Positions 49,111 through 61,500 of a stretch of 64,000 nt of DNA are shown here, one piece after another. The notes beneath the pieces were generated by a model. The model was not told the origin of the DNA. It ran no database searches and saw only the letters and a list, made by a program, of their open reading frames with translations. A program made the position numbers and the translations under genes. Source of the stretch: Theobroma cacao (Eukaryota; Streptophyta; Magnoliopsida; Malvales; Malvaceae); NCBI RefSeq assembly GCF_000208745.1, contig NC_030858.1, positions 36,042,486 to 36,106,485 on the forward strand, given 5' to 3'. Each line of letters starts with the position of its first letter. Position 1 is the first letter of the stretch.

Positions 49111-49743
49111 TAACATCATAGTGTGTAACTTCGTTAAGGGTAATTTTGTCCAACTTGACTAAAAATGGTTAAAACTATAAAGAAGATTATTTTTAAAAAA
49201 ATCTTATCTTTAAGGACTATTTTTTAAAATGCCTCTATTTAAAAAGGGGATACAACTAGTCAATCACTCTGCCTTAGTGTCTAATTGGATAGATTTATTT
49301 TTAACTTATTTATTTTTTTATAAAAAAGTTTGAGCAAAACAATATTTTATAAGAAACTCCTAAAAAAATAAAAATTAAAAAGAAAAATTTTAAAAAAACT
49401 TTAAATAAAAATTTTCTTTTATTTTTTTTAAAAGCACGTCTAACTTCTTAAGAGAGTTTTTTTTTTCAAAAAGATCTTCTCTTAAAAAATACCCCTCCGT
49501 CTCTACCTATCGATCTCCCTCTCCTCTCTCGTTTATTGCAAATTATTTTTCTAAGATTTTTCTGTTCTTACAAAAATTAAAAAAAAATCCAAAATTTAAA
49601 ATTGTATTTAGGTATTATTTCTTTTTTTTCTTTTTATTTTGTTTTGTTTTTCATTTTATTTTCTATCTTTTTTTTTTTTGCTTTGAAAACTCTCTTTGTT
49701 GTTTGATATGGTAATTATGTAATGTTTATTTGTTCTTAACTTC

Positions 49744-49876
49744 TTTCTTTTTTTTTTTTTTATAATTAAGGGAGGGGAGATTCGAACCCTATTTTTTAGA
49801 CAGAGAGATTCGAACCCTATTCTTTAGGTAGGGAAATTATGCACTAGCCAATGAGACAAATTCTCGGGTGCAATTT
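49744..49876 (-). mobile_element. tRNA-derived SINE inside the second foldback element
   Basis: Read on the minus strand: an A-box-like TTGTCTCATTGG followed by CTAGTGC, then two B-box-like GGGTTCGAATCTC copies ~30 bases apart, then CCCTCCCTTAATTAT and a run of ~15 A. The order, spacing and poly(A) tail fit a plant tRNA-derived SINE. The B-box region is duplicated. Target duplications (perhaps AAAGAA) are uncertain in this AT-rich context. Confidence 0.6.
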
Positions 49877-50814
49877 CTTTATGATATATATAACATTTGT
49901 TGATTATAATTGAAAAATTAGTCAAATAAGTCAATCATAGTTTAGATAAATTAGATGAAAATTGAAAATCAATATTTGTATTCGTTTGTAGTAACTCAGA
50001 TTTAAAATTTTTTTTCTTTTAGATATAATAATAAGCTACACTACAAGAAAATTTAAATAGACTTATAGCAATTACAGAATCCCTGAACTTCTCATCAATG
50101 AATTTCACATTTAAGTTAATAGTGCCCATTAGATGATTGACACTTCTCGACAAAATAAATAACCCATTAAAAAATAAAAATAAAAACCAAAACATTTTTG
50201 TTCATGGATGGGAACTTTATTGATGAGGACATTAAGACCTTGATAGATTTATATGGAATTAGTGTTTATGATTTCAATAGGAAAATGAATTACCAAATCA
50301 GTGGCTAAACGTGATTTTTCTAACTCAGTTAGATTTATTATTAATACTATTTTGGGTTCTCATTTTTGCATGTAACATTAGTTTCGTTCAATTTCAAATG
50401 TCATAAATTTCAAGTCATTATTTAAAAAATAACAACAAATATTTTTTTTATATTCTTCTTTTATCTTTCAACAATTCACAATATTATAGGAGAAATTATA
50501 TTTTTTTCACACTCATCTTTTTTAATTTGATTCAATTTTTTCTCTTGATTTGTTAAATACCATTTCTAGTAATTTTAATCAAAATTAAAGTTTATATAAG
50601 TTGTTTTATCAAATAGCGTATCTAAAAAAAAGAGCTTATAAAAAGTAAATTTATCAAACAACTTTAGCTTAATTTTTAAAATTATTATTTATTAAAAAAT
50701 GACCCTAAAAGATAAAAATATTTTCAAAAATAATTTTTTTTATAATTTTAACTATTTTTAGTCAAATTGGACAAAATTACCCTTAATGAAACCTCTTTAT
50801 ATCAAATACACATA

Positions 50815-51175
50815 ATTTTATATGACATATACATGATGTTATACGTCATATACAAAAATATATTATACGCTATGTATTAAACCTCCTTATATCAAGTACA
50901 TATGATGTTACACGCCATACACATGATGCTATACGTCATGTTGAAAAATTTTATTGTTACACGATATGTACAAAAACATATTACACGACATGATTAAAAA
51001 AGATTGTTACATGCCTTGTTAAAAAAATATATTATTGTTACACACCATATACAAAAACATGTTTTACGTCATGTTGAAAAAAATATTATTGTTATATGCC
51101 ATATTGAAAAAAATATTATTATTACACGTCATATTGAAAAAATATTATTGTTACACTTTGATGTCTGAAATATTG
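50815..51175 (-). repeat. Diverged counterpart of the minisatellite in the right foldback arm
   Basis: Repeated words TTACACGYCATRTACAAAAACAT and TACGTCATGTTGAAAAA with ATTATTGTTACAC spacers, on the opposite strand to the left array. Units are more degenerate and partly different, so the two arrays have evolved separately after the arms formed. Confidence 0.75.
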
Positions 51176-51825
51176 TTGTTACTTGCGAACTAAAATTTCA
51201 AATCCTTTCAGCTCTCTTAATTTTTTTTTATTTTTTACGATTTGGCACTAATTAAAATATTTTTAACATATTTTCATAAATCAAAACATAATTTTGAATT
51301 TTCCTTATCTAAAACACCTATTTCAACTAAAAATCGAAATTTTTTTTTTTTAAAACCCTAGGTTTATAAATTTCAAATTCTTGAGTTTATTTGTATCTAG
51401 GCTTCGAATCGATTCAATTAAAAACTATTTCAAACATCTATAATCATTTTTACTATTTTAGTTTCATCCAAAATATCTAAAAATCAAATTCTCTAAATAA
51501 TCACCCACCCTAAGCACATCAAAATCATTTATCGGTGTCCTAAAAGCTCGAGAGAGAGAAATCGAGAGCACAGCAAACAGATGTTGAAGAGAGAAATCGA
51601 TAAAATTAAAGAAAGATAAATGGTGTGAGAGAGAAATCGGGAGTAGAGATGAAAATATGGAGAAATTGTGATGGATAATTTAATTTATTTGAAATAATTT
51701 AAAAGTTATTTTTATCAAGTTATGATTAAATATAGTTAAAAATAATTAACTTTATTTTTATGGTTACTTTTGAAACTAAATTATGAAAGATGATTGTTTT
51801 TCACAAATTTTTTTATAAAATTTTA

Positions 51826-52890
51826 TAATAATTATTAAATTAAAAAAAAATCAAGTCAAATATGCTCGTAGTCTCTCGGAAGGTTCCTTACGTGGTCCAG
51901 ATTTTGCCGTCAAATGGAAATATTATATACGTGGGAGAGTAAGTGGGGCTCAGCGACCTACATGATCATATCACTGCTTTGAAAAGTCGAAATTGTGGAA
52001 TCAAAGCAGGAAAGGGAATCCCAGAAAAGGATCATCATGGATAGAAAGAACAATATCCTTTTGTTTCGTTGTTTTTCTAAATAACTCTTGAACAATACCT
52101 TAAAATGAATGTAAACAGAGAATTTTTTTTACTTGTGTTGTTCATTTCTGAACCATGTGATTCAGTTACTTGTATCAACTTATCGAATTAGTCCACATTT
52201 AACGCTACAGGAGAAGTTGGGATACTGTAACCCACATAGAAAGTGCTGCTCTCCATGGACGGTGGACAGTTTCCTCTGCTTTGCAAATACTGATGGAAAC
52301 AAATGACAATTTTTATCTCGATAGGTGACCAGAGAACAAGACTTTGGATAAGTAGAATATGGTGCCAAACTTTCCAATTTCTTTTGCCTTTATTATGAAC
52401 GAAGTTTCAGCAAAGGAGGCCTCATTTATGTAAGCATGAAATGGACTGGCTTTGATGTGGAATCTATTCAGATTCAGGACCCCAACGAAAGTTCAGAGCA
52501 TTTTGTGAAGGAATAACAGCTAAACATTGGGCTAGATTTTGTCGTGGTGGTTGATGTTCAATTCAGTTTATAGTTGGTAGACTGGTAGTATTTTCTTCAG
52601 ACAGGCTGCCTGGAATTTTTTTTTTCTTTCTATTTCAGGACCTAATTAATAATATTTTTCAACACATTATTATGTCATATGCTCCTTAACACGGTTACAC
52701 CACGTACCAAAAGTTAGACCAGTAGTTCTGAAGGTGAGAATTCTTGGATACAAACTTTGAACAGTTGTAAGGTGGATTACAGTTAATGATGATGATGCTT
52801 CATATTGAATACAAAACATAAAATTAGATTTCTTGAAACTATTTATTAGAAAAGGCTGTCCAGAAAACCATGTCGCAATCAGGGTAAAAT
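51826..52890. other. Spacer between foldback element and LTI65-like gene
   Basis: About 1 kb with no recognised gene or repeat; includes the 3'UTR of the LTI65-like gene. Confidence 0.55.
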
Positions 52891-54743
52891 TTATCTTTCA
52901 GTTGGCTTGGAGTACTCTTCCTTCATAACTGCAAAAAGGCAAAAAGAAAAATGAGAGGAGTCATTGGTATCCTGAACAAGGATCAGTTTGAGTTACCAGG
53001 TGACAATGATGAAGACTACTGAACCTCCATAGTAGGACTGAACAGAAAGAGTTATAACTGATGTACATTTGACTCTGTGACTTACCATGATATCAACTGA
53101 TCATTTTTGAAATAGTATCCAGACTCTAGAAAGAAATTTTGGCAATAGATATGATATAATTTGGATTTTAGAATCCTCACGCAGTCACGATTCAGCATCC
53201 ATTTGTTAAATAATTTAATCCTCTAATACTAAAATCAAGTATGCAAGTGGATGCCAAATTTGCAATTACGAGGAAAAAGGAAGGTACCAACTTGAGCATT
53301 GTTAGAAATGGGAATGTGTGGAGATGAGTTTCTAGCTGAATGATCGATTGTAGATTGGGGTGGCTCCTCTCTCCACAGCAAAGAGTTTACAGCCCCTTTC
53401 ACTTTTTCGATCACACCCACATCACCAGGAGTTCTACTTGGACTCATTGCATCAGATATTGCCTGAGAAAGTGCTTTCTCATCTTCCCCTGGCTCAAATT
53501 TGTTCTTTATATACTCCTTCACTGAAACACCTTTATCCCAATTGTTCTCTCTGGGGCTGATTGGGTTATCAGCTTTTACGGCATGCTTGTCAGTTTCTTG
53601 AGTAGCATACTTGTCAGCTTCATGAGTACCATCCTTGCTGGTTTTTTGAGCAGCATGCTCATTATTTTCATAAGTAGCATGCTTCTCAGTTTTGGAAGCT
53701 GTTGGCGCTGAAACAGAGAGGCCTTGAATCTTTGAAGCAATCTTCTGGGTTGCATCTGTTCCTGTGGCATTAGCTGGTGCCTGCTTCTTGGCCTTGGCTT
53801 CCGCCAACGTGTGCTCTTTTTTTCCTTGTTCAGCAACAGGTTTGACACTGCTTGGCAAAACATGCTTCTCTGAGATTACAGGAACTGCCCTTGGATGCTG
53901 CCTTGCATTCTCCTTGTACCCTTCAGGTGCCAGCTCCGATTCATACACTGTGAATAATATGTCACAAGCAAGAGAATTTCACTAAATATAAGACGAAAGC
54001 AGCTAGAAAGGGCATCAACAAAATTGAGTCAAAGTTTTTGAGGCTGAAAATTTTAGCACTGATGAGATTCATACATATGAGCCTAAAAATAGTGGTTTGA
54101 TGTGATTACAGAATGCTCATTGTTAAGCTTGTAAGAAGATTTATGATATTACTTGGAGCACCAAGATACTCAGGATCTCCTACATCTTCATCTCCGTCGT
54201 CCTCATCTTCCAACCTAACACCCCAAGAGGGCGTGGTGTTATCTCCTTCACTATGCTTCCTTTTGATGAAACTCTGTCTCCATCTTCGAGCTTTCTCCTT
54301 GACTTTTGCAAGAACGGTTAACTTTTTGGGATGGTAATGGACGTCTTCAGGATCATTGACCTCCTGGCTCCTTGCAGATGTGGGTGAAGAGTGTGACTGT
54401 GGCGACCAGGTTTGAGGATCCTCAGCTATACAAGAAAGTTATTTAAGACAAAAACTATGAAAGATAACAAAATCTTTACTTGCTTTGAGCCAAAAAAACA
54501 CATTTTTTTTTCCTTTAGAAATGATTCATGACTCCAATTTTGGCTCTAAGCAAAATGCTAAAGAAATCAGTTGTTGAACAGAAATAGTATCCTGAAGATC
54601 TCTGGCCCTTGAATATACCTGATTAACCTGTTGTGTTCTTAGTATGGAATTCTGGGATTACCTCGAAGAAGTTGTTCAATAGTTGGAGTGGTAGGATTTC
54701 GATGATTATCGGGATATCGATGCAAGGGATCAAGTTGAGCCAT
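52891..54743 (-). CDS. LTI65: Low-temperature-induced 65 kDa (LTI65/RD29/CAP160)-like protein
   Basis: Four exons, 54662-54743, 54153-54425, 53288-53947 and 52891-52928, give 350 residues. The N-terminus MAQLDPLHRYPDN and the basic segment DVHYHPKKLTVLAKVKEKAR are typical of the family. They are followed by an acidic stretch and GDPEYLGAPMYESELAP with the YKEN motif. The middle is Thr/Lys/Ala-rich, with repeated KxATxE/D-K-H-A units. Near the C-terminus (~259-285) lies one VSVKEYIKNKFEPGEDEKAL module; RD29-type proteins usually have several. The protein is very hydrophilic and disordered, as expected for a stress protein of cytosol/nucleus induced by cold, drought and ABA. I see no CACGTG/ACGTG core in the first ~450 bases upstream. 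The last 12-codon exon rests on splice signals and frame. Confidence 0.88.
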
Positions 54744-56030
54744 GTTTTCTCCAATTGCTGACTGATTGAATTTCGTGTTCTTTCCCGTCTTGAAAGTCTT
54801 CCACAATCAGTTTTGCGTTCTAGATGTCAACCCAAAGAGAGACATATAAGAGACAACATTACTGGAGCATGACTCTCCGGTGTTTTTGCATGGACGGTAA
54901 ACAATTGCCACATAATTCGATGAAGTACTGAGATGCCTGTGGGCACAAGTTTTACACATGGTAACAAAATAAGGATAACATGGAATTGTTTTCCTTTTCC
55001 TTAAAATAGCAATTTGACTAGGTCTGGATCAACTTTCAACCTCTTCTTTGGCCTCTTGTCCAATGGGGCAGGAATTTGACAATAACCTTTGCAAACATAT
55101 GGTGCTTCCACTAGCTGAAATGATGATGCAGTTCCATGCACATTCTGATAAATACAGGAAACACGACCTTTCAGATTAGACAGAGTACCATTCTTTCCAA
55201 GTGCATGTATTTTGTGCTAATGAATTGTAATTGTTTAGAGAAGATCCTTATTTAGAATCAAATCAATACAAATCCTTACAAAACATTAAATTAATAAAAC
55301 CACCTTTCACATGTCCTTACAATCCTTTAGCTAGAACAAAACATTGAAATTAAGAAAATGAAAATGTTGTTCCAATTTGTTCCAAAGGTTCTGAATAGCA
55401 AACTGACAATACATAAAATTTAATTATTCCATTGATTCATCAGCAAAATGCTTCCTCTTTCTTGTCGATCACATGGCATCTGAGGACCATAATTCCATGC
55501 CCTCAAGCAAACAGATTCACATGTAAGTCTTAAAATTTTCTATTACACATGGCAATGAAGCTCTTTTATTAAGGAGCACACCAACCCTTTGCATTGAACA
55601 TCAATTATACCACGGCAAAGGATAGATTTCCAGAATTGAGTCAGCAAACGTTATTACTCAGAACAAGGCATGTTTATTTACTTAACATGTGATGGAAGGA
55701 TATACAGAAAACTAAATGTCCCAGATAATTCTTCACAAAATTTAAGAAGATTACTTCCTCTAAACAGGCTTTACCTCAGCATAATACAACTAAGCTGGCT
55801 GCAAAATTTAGGTCTTGTTATCCTTTCATAAATATATGGCTATGCATCACCAAAAACAGTTACAAGTGATTTGAAAATCCAGACTTGGGAAAAGAGTGTC
55901 TTCAATGAAAGGATAGTCTAAATTCTCTCTTCCATCCTTTTGAGAGAACACCAAGATAAAGCTGATTTTCTTCTATCTCGATGATGGTTGACAGTTTCAC
56001 ATTGCAATAGAGACTGAGTCATTCGATAAC
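54744..56030. other. Upstream region of LTI65-like gene and 3' side of the PPR gene
   Basis: About 1.3 kb without a recognised gene. It should carry the LTI65-like promoter and the PPR 3'UTR. Confidence 0.55.
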
Positions 56031-57902
56031 TCAAATCCAACTACAGCCTGGATTCTTCCTCACTCCTCTATCCGACATTAGCTTACACACACCTGCTGCA
56101 TCATCCCAGTCATTCCCCATTTTCAGTACTTTTGATAGCAGCACATATGTTGCAGGATCATTAGGCCACAGCTCTAGAAGCCTATTTGCTGAACGTGTAG
56201 CAATTTCTATATTTCCATAAACCTCACAAGCACTTAGAAGAGCTTTGTAAACAGATGGTCCTGGCTCGATTGGCATGCTATTAATAAAGGCTTCTGCTTC
56301 ATTCAGATACGCTGCCCTACCAAAAAGATTAATAACAGCAGCATAGTGCTCCACTCCAGGCAGTTCAAGCAAGGCATCATTTTTCATCAACTCAAAGTAT
56401 TCAAGTCCTTTGTCAAGAAATCCAACATGGCTGCAAGCAGATAGTACTGCAAGGAACGTGGTGCTATCGGGTGTAATCTCTGTCTTTCTCATCTGTTCAA
56501 ACAACTCCAGAGCCTCTCTACCATATCCGTGATGAGCGCATCCTGATAGCAGCGAGTTCCATGAGATCACGTCATGTTCTTCCATCAATGAGAACACCAT
56601 TTTTGAATCATTGATCACACCACATCTAGCATACATAGAAACAAGCCCATTTTGCACATAGGGATTCAAAGCATTCCCAGTTTTCAAAATAAGAGCATGC
56701 ATTTGCTTTCCCCCTTCAAGGGCTGAACTATTCCCTATTGCTCCTAACATGCTTGTAAATGTAAAAAAGTCTATATTAATCCCTGCCTGCCTCATTTCCA
56801 CAAAACATTTCATAGCTTTGTCATCATAACTTAAGTTACAGAAACCAGCAATGACTGCATTCCATGAGACTTGATCCCACCAAGATACACCTTCACACAA
56901 CTTTTGAAAATCCTCCAAACTACAACTACATTTCGAATACACAGTCAAAAGGGTAACTGCAATATACACATTACTTTCCAAACCATCCTGAATTATCCGA
57001 CAATGAACTTGTCTACAACAATCCAAATAATCTGGACTCAAAAACGAACTCAATAAGCTATTATACGTCACATGGTTCAACCTGAGCCCCAAACCCAACA
57101 TCTCCTTTACTAAAGCCATTGCCTCATTAGGCAATCCATTCTGTGCGCACCCTGATACCATAGCTGTCCAAGTAATTACATTTTTGTCAATCATTTTATC
57201 AAAAACCCGCCTCGAATTCTCAATATTCCAACACTTCGAGTACATATCAAGCAACCCTGTTCCTATAACAACATTATAAAAAAACCCAACTTTCAGACAG
57301 AAGCAATGAACTTGAGCCCCAAGCTCTTCTTTTTCCAACAGCGAGCAACCAACTAAAACATCTGAAATAGTAAAAGGGGTAACCTTTATTCCAGTTCTTA
57401 ACATTTTTATAAAATGTTTAACAGCAATTTCCGGGGAATTAACATGAATATAACCAGAAATTAAAGAGTTCCAACAAACCGCATTTCTTTCAGGCAATTC
57501 ATCAAACAGGTTTTGAGCACTAAAAATTTCACCATTTTTACCATACATGAAAATAAGCCCGCTGCAAATATAGAGATTTGAAGTGAAACCCATTTTGATA
57601 ACCGTTGAATGAAGTTGAATGCCGGTACTAAGAGAAGCTGATTTGGCACAAACAGATATGATTTTGTTGAAAGTGAAAGGGCTTGAGAAAGACCCATCTT
57701 GTTGAAACTGAGAAAAGAACTCCAAATGAAGTGAATTTGATTGGTTTTCTTTGTAATTGAAGATTTGGGTCTGGCAAGAGAGTGGATTGTTTCGTGGGTT
57801 ATGAGCATTTTGGGTAGTTAGCGAGCGGGAAAGGTGATGGATGGTTGGTTTTGAGAATTTAAGAAAGGAGCAGAGCTGGCGAGAAGAGGAAGTTAACTTC
57901 AT
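56031..57902 (-). CDS. PLS-class pentatricopeptide repeat protein, E subgroup
   Basis: An intronless 623-residue protein. The N-terminus (~1-35) is Ser/Arg/Leu-rich and looks like a mitochondrial or dual presequence. Tandem PPR motifs fill ~75-520, including typical strings such as NVITWTAMVSGCAQNG, DVISWNSLLSGCAHHG and YVQNGLVSMYARCG. E1/E2 motifs follow (YKALLSACEVYGNIEIA, then DPATYVLLSKVLKMGNDWDDA), and the protein stops at GVRKNPGCSWI. It therefore has no E+ or DYW deaminase domain. Such proteins bind organellar RNA one base per repeat and act in C-to-U editing or processing with a partner DYW protein. The RNA target cannot be read with confidence. It is divergent from TOC75, 618 bases apart. 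Confidence 0.92.
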   Translation of the reverse strand: MKLTSSSRQLCSFLKFSKPTIHHLSRSLTTQNAHNPRNNPLSCQTQIFNYKENQSNSLHLEFFSQFQQDGSFSSPFTFNKIISVCAKSASLSTGIQLHSTVIKMGFTSNLYICSGLIFMYGKNGEIFSAQNLFDELPERNAVCWNSLISGYIHVNSPEIAVKHFIKMLRTGIKVTPFTISDVLVGCSLLEKEELGAQVHCFCLKVGFFYNVVIGTGLLDMYSKCWNIENSRRVFDKMIDKNVITWTAMVSGCAQNGLPNEAMALVKEMLGLGLRLNHVTYNSLLSSFLSPDYLDCCRQVHCRIIQDGLESNVYIAVTLLTVYSKCSCSLEDFQKLCEGVSWWDQVSWNAVIAGFCNLSYDDKAMKCFVEMRQAGINIDFFTFTSMLGAIGNSSALEGGKQMHALILKTGNALNPYVQNGLVSMYARCGVINDSKMVFSLMEEHDVISWNSLLSGCAHHGYGREALELFEQMRKTEITPDSTTFLAVLSACSHVGFLDKGLEYFELMKNDALLELPGVEHYAAVINLFGRAAYLNEAEAFINSMPIEPGPSVYKALLSACEVYGNIEIATRSANRLLELWPNDPATYVLLSKVLKMGNDWDDAAGVCKLMSDRGVRKNPGCSWI

Positions 57903-58520
57903 CGTGACACTGAGACACCATCTCCGGCTTTATAAGAATTGTTCGTGTTCCGTACATGTTACTTATCCGAGGTAAATTTGCAGTAAATCTATGAAAGGTT
58001 TTGGTCTAATAACATTGAGATTCCCATTTTGTGTTTTTCTAATGGGGAAATCCCCATATTTTTGTCCTTGATAATACTTTTTTCATTACAATTTTCTCAT
58101 AAATAAAAAATTCAAGAACCCTTCAAATTTAATTTAATAATTAATACTACTATTAGAGTCAATATACAGGAATTTACCATTGAGCTCACCTCTTTCATGG
58201 GTAACTTGCTGCGTGGTAACTTGCTCCATGCAGCAAATGACCAAGTAAAATTAATAGGGGGAAAACAAAATTCCCTGGCATGTTCCTGACAACTGGAAAC
58301 ATTGAAGATCTCGCCAAATCTCAATGACCGAAGGGCTCAACTATGGCTCATAATGGCTACACCACGCTTGGGCACGCTCTAGCCACTTAGGTCCACTGTG
58401 ATAAACCCTCTTCAGCCCGTCCACAAAACCCAGCAGTCCCTATTTCTCAAAACATATAGTCAAAACTACACTGTCTTCTTATCCCCTCCTCAAACCCACC
58501 AAAGACCTGAAACACAAACA
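57903..58520. other. Divergent intergenic region between PPR and TOC75 genes
   Basis: 618 bases between the two start codons, so it must hold both promoters and leaders. No clear TATA box stands out for TOC75. An in-frame upstream ATG at 58398 would extend the TOC75 ORF by 41 codons. Confidence 0.55.
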
Positions 58521-61500
58521 ATGCCTTCTTTCGCTGCCCCATCCCACCTCCTCTCCCCATCTGCCAACCTCTCCTCTTCCACTCGCCGGCAACTGCCCCC
58601 TACTTCCTCCTCTTCCTCACGCGCTTCCCCGCGGTCCTCCTCCATCAAATGCCACCTCCCTTTTCAAAACCCTAAACCCCAGAAGCGAACCTCCCTCCTC
58701 CGCTCCCTCTCCAAACCCCTCACGCTAGCCTCCGCTTCTGCTGCCACTCTCCTCATCCGCATCACTCCCATTCCTACCCTTCTCGCTGGAGGCGGCGGAG
58801 AAAACTTTGGCGGCAGTGGAGGCTTATCTGGTGGCGGCGGCGGAGGCGGTGGTTCTGGTGGCGGTGATGGAAGCAGTGGCAACTTCTGGGAAAAGCTCTT
58901 TTCGCCTTCGCCGGCAATTGCGGACGATAACAATCAGACCCAAGAATGGGATTCTCATGGATTACCTGCCAACATAGTAGTTCAACTCAACAAGCTAAGT
59001 GGGTTCAAAAAATACAAGCTTTCAGACATTTTATTCTTCGACCGACGGCGATGGACTACGGTAGGAACTGAAGATTCATTCTTTGAAATGGTTTCGTTAA
59101 GACCCGGAGGGATCTACACTAAAACGCAGTTACAAAAAGAGCTCGAAACTTTAGCCACTTGTGGAATGTTTGAGAAGGTTGACATGGAAGGCAAAACTAA
59201 CCCAGATGGAACTTTGGGATTGACCATCTCTTTTACAGAAAGTACTTGGCAATCAGCTGATAGGTTTAGGTGTATAAATGTGGGGCTAATGGCTCAATCC
59301 AAGCCCATCGAAATGGACTCTGATATGACAGATAAGGAGAAATTGGAGTATTATAAAAATCAAGAGAAGGATTATAAGAGGAGGATTGAGAGAGCCAGGC
59401 CATGCTTGTTGCCAGTGCAAGTGCATAGGGAAGTGTTGCAAATGTTGAGGGATCAAGGGAAAGTGAGTGCTAGGTTGTTGCAGAAGATAAGGGATAGAGT
59501 TCAGAAATGGTACCATGATGAAGGGTATGCTTGTGCTCAGGTTGTGAATTTTGGGAACTTGAATACTAAGGAAGTGGTTTGTGAGGTTGTGGAAGGGGAT
59601 ATTACACAGCTTGTGATTCAATTCCAGGATAAGCTTGGGAATGTTGTTGAAGGGAATACCCAGCTTCCTGTTGTCAGGAGAGAGTTGCCCAAACAGGTAG
59701 ACTAATTACGGCTGTTTCTTGGTTTTAATTTTTTATTTTTCTTGAGCTACTGAGAAACTAACCAAGAATCACATTGTGGATAGTGATATGTTATAAGTTA
59801 TTTACTTTAAATGCTAGTTAGGTAATATTTGATCGATTGTTCACTTTTAAGTCTTGAAATGCATTTGATCATTTTCTACATTCAGAAATAGCTGTAAACA
59901 ATTGAAGTAGTTAACTTGATAGTTAGCAGGACAAGTAAATCAGTTGAGGTCTAGAAGAGAGAAAAAACTATTGTGACGATTTCAAGTAAGGCACTGACTT
60001 TGGGTGTTTTCTAATAAGCTCTTATAAACTATAGATTTGCAGATAAAATATGTCTTCATTTCAACCAGTGATGAGTAATTTTTTGTTGATTCGAATGTTT
60101 GGCTTCTCACTGTAATGGTGACTGATTGTTAGTTCATACCTTTAGTTATAGAGTTGCTAATTATGCCTATGCCTATATACCGTGTTTTTTATTTCTGATT
60201 TAAGTAACTAGTTGCAGTTGTGATGGTGTTTAATTGTTGATTAATGTCTCTGCTTTTGATTTACAGCTTCGACAAGGCAATGTTTTTAACATTGAGGCTG
60301 GGAAACAAGCCCTGAGAAACATAAACTCATTGGCTTTGTTTTCAAATATCGAAGTGAACCCACGTCCTGATGAGAAAAATGAGGGAGGCATCATTGTTGA
60401 GATAAAGCTTAAAGAGCTGGATCAAAAATCAGCTGAAGTCAGTACGGAGTGGAGCATTGTCCCTGGACGTGGGGGGCGTCCCGCATTGGTATGTAAATCT
60501 TGTTATATATTTGTACTCTGCAATTTGCATGTAGATGATTAGAGATTATGGTTTACACTTAGAAATTCTGATTGAATTTTGTTTGCGTATTGCACATATA
60601 TTTTCTGTTCAGGCTTCATTTCAACCTGGTGGAACTGTCTCTTTTGAGCACCGAAATCTCAAAGGGCTTAACAGATCAATTCTTGGTTCATTGACCACCA
60701 GTAACTTTTTTAATCCTCAGGTAAGTTATCCTGAATATGCATGTTGCTCTCTCTCTCTCTCTCTCTCTCTCAATGACTATTTACACCAGTGATTAGTGTA
60801 AATTTTTCATCCTAAGATGTTCCTGTCATTCTTTTCTTCAGGATGATCTTGCTTTCAAATTAGAATATGTGCACCCATATTTAGATGGTGTTTATAATCC
60901 ACGCAACCGTACTTTTCGAGCAAGCTGCTTTAACAGCCGGAAACTAAGTCCAGTTTTCACTGGTGGGCCAGGAGTTGATGAAGTCCCCCCAATATGGGTT
61001 GATCGAGCTGGTGTCAAAGCTAACATTACAGAGGTAATCTGCTATGTCTAAAAAAGTCCTTAAAGTGATTGTTGGATTTTATGTATACTGGAATCAATTG
61101 TGATCAATATGCTTCTGGCAGAATTTCACCCGTCAAAGTAAATTCACTTACGGACTTGTGATGGAAGAGATAACAACACGTGATGAAAGCAGTCATATCT
61201 CTCCCAATGGTCAAAGAGTGCTGCCAAGTGGAGGCATCAGCGCAGATGGACCTCCAACCACTCTAAGTGGTACTGGTGTTGATCGAATGGCATTTCTACA
61301 GGCAAATATCACACGTGATAATACCAAGTTTGTAAATGGAGCTATAGTTGGTGAGAGGAATGTATTCCAGGTTAGTTCATCACATTGTGAATACTATGAC
61401 TGGACCAGGATAATCTTTCTTTGCTGATACTGTTCCATATCTGGCATGAGTTCAAAGCATTAATAGCATACAATTGCTTGATACATGCTTGTAAATGAAC

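Larger units (their letters stand above)
48160..51825. mobile_element. Foldback / long-terminal-inverted-repeat DNA element (second) with minisatellite arms
   Basis: Two ~1.1-kb inverted arms, ~48160-49235 and ~50680-51825. Matching landmarks are: TTAATTATTTTTAATCATATTTAATCA (written in two parts: TTAATTATTTTTA, ATCATATTTAATCA) near 48217 with the reverse complement near 51740; TTTTGATGTG(T/C)TTAGG near 48467 and its mirror near 51525; GTGTTTTAGATAA near 48671 and near 51310; TTAAGGGTAATTTTGTCCAA near 49134 and its mirror near 50780. Each arm contains a tandem repeat block. The ~1.4-kb loop has no gene but contains a SINE. The structure fits a non-autonomous foldback or long-TIR Mutator-like element. 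Exact ends and target duplication are unresolved. Confidence 0.8.

Noticed and set aside
48782..49162. 126-codon ORF with repeating CHRFLYM units
   Set aside because: It is the translation of a 45-bp minisatellite whose period is a multiple of three; frame openness follows from the repeat, and it lies in a transposon arm.
58398..58520. 41-codon N-terminal extension of TOC75
   Set aside because: The added residues do not look like a transit peptide, and the start at 58521 matches the family's usual N-terminus; the upstream ATG is more likely in the leader or promoter.
59286..59621. Minus-strand 111-codon ORF
   Set aside because: Antisense shadow within TOC75 exon 1.
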